Shown here piece after piece: positions 1 to 4,778 of a stretch of DNA of 8,578 nt (position 1 is its first letter; the number at the start of each line of letters is the position of its first letter). Source of the stretch: JAAXQD01 sp035529735 (GTDB lineage Bacteria; Desulfobacterota; Desulfobacteria; Desulfobacterales; UBA11574); contig DATKWE010000204.1 in NCBI GenBank assembly GCA_035529735.1, positions 1-8,578 of the forward strand, written 5' to 3'. Both the position numbers and the translations under genes were made by a program. Below the pieces are notes generated by a model, which saw only the letters and a program-made list of their open reading frames with translations, searched no databases and was not told the DNA's origin.

Positions 1-560
1 CCGATGTTGATGATGTACTGATTTTTCCTGTTAAGGTTGATAATGCTTTGGGTCAGCGGTGTGCGGGTAATTACTTCACCGTTAAAGTCTATGATTTGAA
101 GGTGGTGCGTATGCCCAATAAAACAAATTCTTTCTTTCATTTGTTTAAAAGTATGTTGCATCTCGTCTTCTGAAACCTGAAAGAGATAGGTGGTTGCTGA
201 ATCGGGCGGAAAGCCGTGAACAAAGCGGCAGTCGTGACGAATCAAGTGGGGTTTGAATCCGGAAATGAAATTGATGGTTTTGCCGGACAGTAATTCGATC
301 GTCCTAAGAAGAGACTTGCGGGCAAGAGGATTGAACCATTGGAGATAGTCTTGATCGGTTACGGCCAGTTCGTGGTTGCCCATGACACATGGGATGTCAA
401 GATCTTTGATCATCGTGACGACCGGGTCAGGTTCAGGACCATAACCGATGGTGTCACCCAGACAGATCACACTATCGACATTCGATCGGCCGATATCGAA
501 CAGGACCTGTTTGAGCGCTTCCAGGTTCGCATGAATATCAGATATAACCGCAACTCTCAT
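1..560 (-). CDS. calcineurin-like metallophosphoesterase (partial, C-terminus beyond left edge)
   Basis: A two-metal phosphoesterase of the YfcE/MJ0936-like type, expected to be soluble and cytoplasmic; the substrate cannot be read from the sequence. My translation of the 186 visible codons has no stop and carries the family motifs in order: DIH (residues 8-10), GD (35-36), GNHE (61-64), a lone His in FVHG (115) and GHTH (149-152). All expected metal ligands are present. The start MRVAVISDIHAN puts the first motif at its usual distance from the N-terminus; the Shine-Dalgarno is weak (GGTGG, about 9 nt upstream). It follows the ATPase gene on the same strand after 62 nt, so it is probably the third gene of that operon. 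Its role there is unknown; nucleotide or phosphoprotein turnover are only guesses. The C-terminus lies outside the window. Confidence 0.9.
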   Translation of the reverse strand, partial: MRVAVISDIHANLEALKQVLFDIGRSNVDSVICLGDTIGYGPEPDPVVTMIKDLDIPCVMGNHELAVTDQDYLQWFNPLARKSLLRTIELLSGKTINFISGFKPHLIRHDCRFVHGFPPDSATTYLFQVSEDEMQHTFKQMKERICFIGHTHHLQIIDFNGEVITRTPLTQSIINLNRKNQYIINI

Positions 561-622
561 GGGCTTGCCACCATGCCGATGAGCAGTACGACCTGAACAT
601 CCGGTTTTAAATCAGGAAGCGG

Positions 623-3007
623 TTAAGTGACACAAACACGACGGACCTCGGTTATATCGGTCAGCCCTTGGAATACTTTAGAAATACCGTCCTGAACCAG
701 AGTGGTCATGCCGTCACCGGCTGCCTGAACAAGAAGTTCCTCGGGTGTCGCTTCTTTTTTTATCATTCTTTTAATCTCCTTTGTCCCTTCCATGAGTTCA
801 TGGATCCCGAGTCTGCCTTTATACCCGGTTCCGTAACACTCATCACAGCCTCCGGCACGATAAAGGAGCGATTCCGAGTTTAGTTCAAGTCCGGAGGAGG
901 CGAAATATTTTTTGCCGTAAATCGTTTTAATTTCATCAATTTCTTCTTCCGAAGGATGATACTCCACTCGGCATTCTTTGCACAGCACTCTGGCAAGCCT
1001 CTGGGCTAGGACAGCCTGAAAGGCATCTGCAAAATTAAGCGGATTGATCCCCATATCGAGGAGACGTGAAACGGTTTCCGGGGCACTGTTGGTGTGCAGG
1101 GTGGAAAAAACCAAATGACCGGTGAGTGATGCCTCAACGGCGATGGAGGCGGTTTCTTTGTCCCGCATCTCACCGATCATAATCACATCAGGGTCGGCCC
1201 TTAAAAATGCCCGCATAACTCTTGCAAAATCGAGCCCGATCTTTGACTGGCACTGGACCTGTCTGAGGCCAAGCTGCGTGATTTCCACCGGGTCTTCCGC
1301 TGTCCAAATCTTGACCCCTGGTTTGTTGATAAAACCGAGAGCCGAATGAAGGGTGGTGGTTTTTCCGGAACCGGTGGGTCCTGCTGCCAGAAACAGCCCG
1401 GTGGGTTTGGAAATAACTTTTTTCACAATCATCAGATTTCTTTCATTCAATCCCACCTCGTCAAGTTTCATGGCACCGGCTTCGGCTAGAATTCTCAATA
1501 CCGCATCTTCATATCCTCCCACCGTGGGAAGGGTGGCAACCCGAAGTTCAAACGGTTTAATCCCTTTGCGTTTGAATTTAATTTTACCGTCTTGGGGCAG
1601 GCGTCTTTCAGCAATGTCAAGTCCGCTCATGATCTTGAGCCTTGACAGAATCGCTTTGGCGTGGGTAATCGGCACCTGTAAAAAATCCTGGCAAACCCCG
1701 TCAATTCTAAATCGAATGCCCATCGTTTTGGTTAGGGGCGACGGTTCAACATGGATATCGGAGACATTTTTTCTGTAAGCCGAAATGAGGGTCTGGTCAA
1801 CCAGGCGCACCACCTGACTGGAAGATTCATCAAAATTTTCGATGACCTCTTCATCTTCATCCTCTTCAAATTCAATGTCCGGCATAACATCGAAGGGATC
1901 AACGCTACTCTCTGCAGCAGTCGTTCTGGATTCGGTCTTCTTGTCAAAGAAATGTTTAATAATATTCGTGATATCTTCTTTTATGCCGACGAAATAGTTG
2001 ATGTTATTGGTATATACCAGGGATGCGATATGGTCGGTTTTGATGAGATCCATTGGGTCGTCGATCAAAATATCAACGGCCCCGCTCTTCATATCCCAGT
2101 TCAGCGGGACCCAGTTATATTGAACAAGGAACGACTGTTTCAGTTTGGTTAACAGCTCGAAAGGAACGGAGATATCGGGGTCAAACGCCACGAAAGGACA
2201 TTTGTAGAACAAAGAAAGAGATTTGCCGATGGTTTCTTTTTTTATCCTGTTCTGTTCCATGAGGATCTGTTCGACGCTTTTCTTTGTTTTTTTGGACAGG
2301 GCCAAAGCTTGTTGTAACTGGCTGGTTGTAACGAGTTTGGATTCGAGGAGATAACCGTATCTCGATTTATAAGCGCGACTTTTCTGGAGCGTTTCAATCC
2401 GATCCTTCAGGCCTTTATAGTTCGGATTAATATTTTTAACGGTCTCATAAATTTCAAGTGCAAGATCGGGCTGTCTTTGCTTTTCCATCTCTATGCCGAG
2501 CTTGAAATGGATATCTGCTTTCTTAGGATCACTTAAATTTTTCTCTTTAAAAATTTGTTCAACCTGATCGATAACCCTTGATGGGGGATAGATGGCAAAA
2601 AGGCATTCCGCCAAATTGGCGATAATTTCTTTGACCGGATAATCGTGGTCAAATAGTTTTGTATATTCTTCAACAGCCTCTTTATAAAGTCCCAATTCCT
2701 TTAGCGATAAGGCACTGATAAGCGTAGCGTCAACGTTATCATCGGAATCCCAGGTTTTTTTAAGGTAGGAAATGTCCTGCTCGGAGAGTGAAGGATCTTC
2801 TTTTTCAAGACGCCGGATACCTTCTTGCAGCAAGCCAATTTTTTCGGTGATGTTTTTTTTGGTTTCCGGATCGATCTCTGGAAAAACAGCAAGAATGTCT
2901 TCGTATATACCGAGTGATTCTGAAAAGAGTTCTTGAGATCTGTATGCCTCGGCTTCTCTTATTTTCAGATCGATATCTATTTTATCATTCTCATGGACAT
3001 CGCTCAT
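623..3007 (-). CDS. GspE/PilB-family secretion/pilus ATPase with N-terminal TPR region
   Basis: A cytoplasmic hexameric motor ATPase of the kind that powers type IV pilus extension or type II secretion. Its 794 residues exceed the usual 500-600 because of an N-terminal helical region with TPR-like repeats (about 16-45, 93-123, 164-200). Next come an MshEN/T2SSE_N-like domain (about 211-355), an acidic linker (377-396) and the ATPase core: SDIHVEP (416-422), Walker A GPTGSGKT (543-550), Asp box TAEDPVE (569-575), Walker B VIMIGEMRD (608-616), His box around TGHLVFSTLHT (629-639), and a zinc tetracysteine CKEC (676-679) with CDEC (721-724). All catalytic motifs are intact. The ATG has a GGAGGT Shine-Dalgarno 9 nt upstream. 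An MglA-type GTPase gene lies 84 nt upstream and a phosphoesterase 62 nt downstream on the same strand. The sequence alone does not separate PilB from GspE or MshE; no pilin, PilC or secretin gene is visible. Confidence 0.95.
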   Translation of the reverse strand: MSDVHENDKIDIDLKIREAEAYRSQELFSESLGIYEDILAVFPEIDPETKKNITEKIGLLQEGIRRLEKEDPSLSEQDISYLKKTWDSDDNVDATLISALSLKELGLYKEAVEEYTKLFDHDYPVKEIIANLAECLFAIYPPSRVIDQVEQIFKEKNLSDPKKADIHFKLGIEMEKQRQPDLALEIYETVKNINPNYKGLKDRIETLQKSRAYKSRYGYLLESKLVTTSQLQQALALSKKTKKSVEQILMEQNRIKKETIGKSLSLFYKCPFVAFDPDISVPFELLTKLKQSFLVQYNWVPLNWDMKSGAVDILIDDPMDLIKTDHIASLVYTNNINYFVGIKEDITNIIKHFFDKKTESRTTAAESSVDPFDVMPDIEFEEDEDEEVIENFDESSSQVVRLVDQTLISAYRKNVSDIHVEPSPLTKTMGIRFRIDGVCQDFLQVPITHAKAILSRLKIMSGLDIAERRLPQDGKIKFKRKGIKPFELRVATLPTVGGYEDAVLRILAEAGAMKLDEVGLNERNLMIVKKVISKPTGLFLAAGPTGSGKTTTLHSALGFINKPGVKIWTAEDPVEITQLGLRQVQCQSKIGLDFARVMRAFLRADPDVIMIGEMRDKETASIAVEASLTGHLVFSTLHTNSAPETVSRLLDMGINPLNFADAFQAVLAQRLARVLCKECRVEYHPSEEEIDEIKTIYGKKYFASSGLELNSESLLYRAGGCDECYGTGYKGRLGIHELMEGTKEIKRMIKKEATPEELLVQAAGDGMTTLVQDGISKVFQGLTDITEVRRVCVT

Positions 3008-3016
3008 GTGTCAAAA

Positions 3017-3022
3017 ACCTCC
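3017..3022 (-). promoter_or_regulatory. ribosome binding site of the TPR-ATPase gene
   Basis: On the minus strand this reads GGAGGT, a near-perfect Shine-Dalgarno, 9 nt before the ATG at 3007. It fixes the start and shows that the gene is translated independently despite the 84-nt gap from the GTPase gene. Confidence 0.8.
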
Positions 3023-3091
3023 GGTCGCTCCCATTGATCCGGCGTTTACACTGATAAAAGGGTTTCCCCTGAGTTTTCTACTCAAATGGGG

Positions 3092-3694
3092 TCACAATTT
3101 ATCCTGTAATGAGGCCACGGTCAAAGATATTATTTTTTTAACGGTTTCAATGACCTTGGACCCCTTGATGGCACTTGCTTCAAAAGACGGCGCCTTTAAT
3201 TCACTGTTCAGGTCTTTTTCCAATGTTTCATATGACAAAATCGGGATGTTCTGGTCAGCCAAATCCCTTTTATTATATTGAAAGACAAGAGGTATCTTGA
3301 AAATATCTTTATCAAAGATGGTCAGATTTTCTTTTAGATCCTGGAAGGAGGCGATATTCAAATTTTGTCTTAGGACCATGGAGTCTGCCACAAAAACAAT
3401 ACCATCCGCGCCTCTTAATACCAATTTCTTGGTTGTGGCGTACTTGATCTGCCCGGGAATGGTATAAAGCTGCACCTTGATGTTGTATCCTTTGACTGTA
3501 CCGATGTCTAGCGGTAGGGAGTCATAAAAAAGCGTACGGTCACCATGTGTCTTTATTGATGCCAACTCCCCTTTGATGCGCTTTTTGAATTTTTTATAAA
3601 TATATTCCAAGTTGCTTGTTTTTCCAGCACGCCCCGGACCATAATAGACTAATTTTACTTCAACCTCCTTTTTATCCGAATTTATCAACGCCAA
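3092..3694 (-). CDS. mglA: MglA-family Ras-like small GTPase, TTG start
   Basis: A bacterial Ras-like GTPase of the MglA type, which in other bacteria acts as a cytoplasmic polarity switch for motility and pilus machines. Its 200 residues match the family length. Visible motifs: P-loop GPGRAGKT (19-26), switch region DRTLFYDSLPLDIG (52-65), G3 TIPGQ (78-82), G4 NKRD (141-144) and G5 EASA (172-175). G3 has Thr-Ile-Pro where Ras has Asp-Thr-Ala, as is normal for MglA. The start is TTG: GAGAGGA lies 7 nt upstream, no in-frame ATG exists nearby, and the resulting N-terminus (MALINSDKKEVEVKLVYYGPG) fits the family. A partner MglB/roadblock (GAP) gene is not visible. It is probably the first gene of the minus-strand operon with the TPR-ATPase. 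The family is certain; control of that ATPase is inferred from position. Confidence 0.93.
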   Translation of the reverse strand: MALINSDKKEVEVKLVYYGPGRAGKTSNLEYIYKKFKKRIKGELASIKTHGDRTLFYDSLPLDIGTVKGYNIKVQLYTIPGQIKYATTKKLVLRGADGIVFVADSMVLRQNLNIASFQDLKENLTIFDKDIFKIPLVFQYNKRDLADQNIPILSYETLEKDLNSELKAPSFEASAIKGSKVIETVKKIISLTVASLQDKL

Positions 3695-3701
3695 AACAGT
3701 T

Positions 3702-3708
3702 TCCTCTC
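3702..3708 (-). promoter_or_regulatory. ribosome binding site that decides the TTG start of the MglA gene
   Basis: The minus strand reads GAGAGGA, 7 nt before the TTG at 3694. No in-frame ATG or GTG lies between this site and the P-loop codons, so the site supports TTG initiation. A TTG start usually lowers translation, which may keep the GTPase scarce relative to its neighbours. Confidence 0.65.
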
Positions 3709-3790
3709 TATATTCATGAAATCTTGAGGGGGAAATTCATCCCGCTTTAGGTTTTAAGTCTCAAGTGTCAGTAACTTATCATTTCCATTA

Positions 3791-3808
3791 TATTTTATCA
3801 ATAAAATA
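3791..3808. repeat. 18-bp AT-only palindrome (candidate operator of the mglA operon)
   Basis: Arms TATTTTAT and ATAAAATA are perfect inverted complements around a CA centre. The left arm overlaps a perfect TATAAT on the minus strand (3792 down to 3787) that could be a second -10 for mglA, although the matching -35 position (GGGTTA) is poor. It could be a repressor site, but AT-rich DNA also makes such palindromes by chance. Confidence 0.35.
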
Positions 3809-3838
3809 ATAACCCGAACCCACCGCTTCAATGTACCT

Positions 3839-3867
3839 GTAATAAGCTCATTTCATCGAACTGTCAA
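3839..3867 (-). promoter_or_regulatory. sigma70-type promoter of the mglA operon
   Basis: On the minus strand TTGACA (3867-3862) is a perfect -35, followed by a 17-bp spacer and TATTAC (3844-3839), matching 4 of 6 bases of the -10 consensus. It would give a leader of about 135-140 nt before the TTG start of mglA. The perfect -35 and ideal spacing make it the best minus-strand candidate. Confidence 0.5.
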
Positions 3868-3896
3868 TTTAAACCTTACCCCCAAACGCTTCAAAG

Positions 3897-3940
3897 CTAT
3901 ACATTTTCTATACAATAATATTTACATTGACATTTACATT
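3897..3940 (+). repeat. four helically phased TACA repeats at the lexA promoter
   Basis: TACA occurs at 3900, 3911, 3923 and 3935, spaced 11, 12 and 12 bp, roughly one helical turn each. The first two are in CTATACA (3897 and 3908), the last two in TTTACATT (3921 and 3933). The last two flank and overlap the -35 hexamer of the lexA promoter. Same-face direct repeats at this place suggest a protein array or a curved upstream element; no regulator is identified. Confidence 0.4.
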
Positions 3941-3954
3941 TGCTGTGTTAAAGT
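3927..3954 (+). promoter_or_regulatory. sigma70-type promoter of the lexA-imuB-dnaE2 operon
   Basis: TTGACA (3927-3932) is a perfect -35; a 16-bp spacer leads to TAAAGT (3949-3954), which matches 4 of 6 bases of the -10 consensus. Transcription would start near 3961 and give a leader of about 120 nt. A dyad at 3971-3990 would lie just downstream of the start, where a bound LexA could block transcription. Confidence 0.5.
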
Positions 3955-3970
3955 AGGGTTCATTGTGCGG

Positions 3971-3990
3971 CTCCCGCTATGTAGCAGGAG
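3971..3990. promoter_or_regulatory. 20-bp imperfect dyad, candidate LexA operator
   Basis: Arms CTCC-GCTA and TAGC-GGAG are perfect complements apart from one internal C/A mismatch (3975, 3986), around a TG centre. It lies about 10-30 bp after the predicted transcription start, a plausible repressor site. LexA operators differ between bacterial phyla, and I recognise no canonical one here. The right arm also holds AGGAG, which could be the Shine-Dalgarno of a small leader ORF, so the dyad might instead act as an RNA hairpin. LexA binding is inference. Confidence 0.4.
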
Positions 3991-3994
3991 AACG

Positions 3995-4045
3995 ATGGAA
4001 CACGGGGTTGTTCTGATATTCTTTTTGACAGAGAATTTAAAATAG
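3995..4045 (+). CDS. possible 16-codon leader ORF upstream of lexA
   Basis: ATG to TAG encodes MEHGVVLIFFLTENLK. AGGAG (3986-3990) lies 4 nt before the ATG, a slightly close but usable spacing. The peptide is short and hydrophobic in the middle, and resembles no leader peptide I know. It lies wholly within the predicted lexA transcript and ends 34 nt before the lexA ATG. An ORF of this size can arise by chance; only the Shine-Dalgarno and the overlap with the dyads make it worth listing. Confidence 0.22.
   Translation: MEHGVVLIFFLTENLK
3998..4013. promoter_or_regulatory. dyad GAACA-N6-TGTTC, second candidate LexA operator
   Basis: Perfect 5-bp arms GAACA and TGTTC flank six bases. The GAAC/GTTC half-sites recall the halves of Gram-positive-type and alphaproteobacterial LexA boxes, but the spacing differs from both (GAAC-N8-GTTC here). 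It is inside the lexA leader, so it could serve autoregulation. As RNA it would make only a weak 5-bp hairpin. Confidence 0.3.
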
Positions 4046-4051
4046 AAATTC
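4033..4051. repeat. inverted repeat GAATTT-N7-AAATTC in the lexA leader
   Basis: Perfect 6-bp arms (4033-4038 and 4046-4051) around a 7-base centre, 15 bp before the lexA Shine-Dalgarno. The stem would be entirely AT apart from the outer pair, so a stable RNA hairpin is unlikely; a protein-binding dyad is possible but unproven. Confidence 0.25.
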
Positions 4052-4065
4052 CAAGATGTTAAATT

Positions 4066-4072
4066 AGGAGGT
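4066..4072 (+). promoter_or_regulatory. strong ribosome binding site of lexA
   Basis: AGGAGGT, a full Shine-Dalgarno, lies 7 nt before the ATG at 4080. It fixes the lexA start and predicts efficient translation of the repressor. Confidence 0.85.
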
Positions 4073-4079
4073 TTCTTCT

Positions 4080-4718
4080 ATGCAGGCTGAACTTACTCCA
4101 AAACAGCGACGATTTCTTAGCTACCTGGATCGGGAAATTACCAGAATCGGGAGAGCGCCCAGTTTGCGGCAGGCGGCTGCTGAAATGGGCGTGAGCCATG
4201 CGGCGATATCTCAGCTTATAAAAGTGCTTGAGAAAAAAGGAATTCTTAAACGCGACGGCCGTTATAGCCGTACGATCCACCTGCTGAATCGCACCAGAGA
4301 GACGGCGGGCATCATGCGCTGGCGGGAGGTGCCGATCGTGGGGGATATTGCCGCTGGATTACCATTATACGCGCAGCAGGAATGGGGGGGCAGCGTTGTT
4401 GTTGATTCAGCCATATACCGTGGTTCAAACCTGTTTGCGCTTAAGATAAAGGGTGACTCGATGAAAGATGCCGCTATTCTGGATGGGGATCTGGTTATTT
4501 GTGAGCCGCGCCAGTTTGCCGAGAACGGCGAGATCGTCGTTGTGCTTATCCATCAGGAGGAAGCAACGGTCAAGCGTTTTTTTCGAAGGGGAAAACAGAT
4601 TGAACTGCGCCCTGAAAACCCTCTTTACAAACCGGCCAATTACAATTTTGACCAGATTTTGATCCAAGGCAAGGTCGTCGGTGTCCAGAGAGGGCCGGAG
4701 GTGGTTGAGAGGCTTTAA
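4080..4718 (+). CDS. lexA: LexA-type SOS repressor (S24 peptidase)
   Basis: A dimeric cytoplasmic repressor that binds SOS operators and cleaves itself when stimulated by RecA filaments after DNA damage. The 212 residues fit LexA (about 200). N-terminal winged helix-turn-helix: LTPKQRRFLSYL (5-16), then helices around 27-57 with recognition helix SHAAISQLIKVLEKKG (39-54). C-terminal protease domain: cleavage pair Ala92-Gly93 within GDIAAGLPL, nucleophile Ser127 in GDSM, general base Lys165 in ATVKRF. All self-cleavage residues are intact. The recognition helix differs from that of E. coli LexA (SPNAAEEHLKALARKG), so a non-E. coli operator is expected. As first gene of the cassette it should repress itself, imuB and dnaE2. 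It could be a second, cassette-specific LexA rather than the only one in the genome; this window cannot tell. Confidence 0.95.
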   Translation: MQAELTPKQRRFLSYLDREITRIGRAPSLRQAAAEMGVSHAAISQLIKVLEKKGILKRDGRYSRTIHLLNRTRETAGIMRWREVPIVGDIAAGLPLYAQQEWGGSVVVDSAIYRGSNLFALKIKGDSMKDAAILDGDLVICEPRQFAENGEIVVVLIHQEEATVKRFFRRGKQIELRPENPLYKPANYNFDQILIQGKVVGVQRGPEVVERL

Positions 4719-4721
4719 CCC

Positions 4722-4738
4722 GAATGTCTCAGAATGTC
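4722..4738 (+). repeat. tandem GAATGTC direct repeat after lexA
   Basis: GAATGTC occurs at 4722-4728 and 4732-4738, period 10 bp, followed by a third partial GAAT at 4740. It lies in the 59-bp lexA-imuB gap. It may be chance or a small regulatory element; no function is recognised. Confidence 0.3.
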
Positions 4739-4778
4739 AGAATTATTAAGGGGAACGGGGCTTGACGGTGGTCTGAGA
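4727..4778 (+). promoter_or_regulatory. inverted repeat spanning the lexA-imuB gap to the imuB start
   Basis: TCTCAGA (4727-4733) is the exact complement of TCTGAGA (4772-4778), which ends on the A of the imuB ATG, with a 38-nt loop between. In the mRNA it could partly cover the imuB initiation site, whose Shine-Dalgarno (GGTGG, 4767-4771) is weak. Ribosomes ending on lexA at 4718 might disturb the stem and couple translation. The long loop makes the fold uncertain. Confidence 0.25.

Larger units (their letters stand above)
3695..4079. other. divergent intergenic regulatory region
   Basis: 385 bp without a convincing protein gene, between the minus-strand mglA operon and the plus-strand lexA operon. 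It is AT-rich in the middle and holds promoters for both directions, an AT palindrome (3791-3808), phased TACA repeats (about 3897-3940) and three short dyads between the lexA promoter and lexA. A CTTGAG/CTCAAG pair (3723-3728, 3760-3765) in the mglA leader is probably too far apart to matter. No rho-independent terminator, tRNA or known riboswitch fold was recognised. Confidence 0.85.

Noticed and set aside
339..596. 85-residue plus-strand ORF
   Set aside because: It is antisense to the phosphoesterase, whose full motif set shows which strand codes; no Shine-Dalgarno or known domain.
1353..2152. plus-strand ORFs of 141 and 133 residues across the ATPase gene
   Set aside because: They are antisense shadows of the conserved Walker and MshEN-like regions, with no recognisable domains.
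3006..3281. 91-residue plus-strand ORF starting between the ATPase and GTPase genes
   Set aside because: Most of it is antisense to the 3' part of mglA; no ribosome site and no known motif.
3723..3765. CTTGAG/CTCAAG pair as a terminator or riboswitch stem in the mglA leader
   Set aside because: Only 6-bp arms with a 31-nt loop, no following U-run and no recognised riboswitch core.
4025..4030. second TTGACA upstream of lexA
   Set aside because: The -10 position at 17-bp spacing reads ATTCCA, a poor match, and the 15- and 16-bp spacings are no better.
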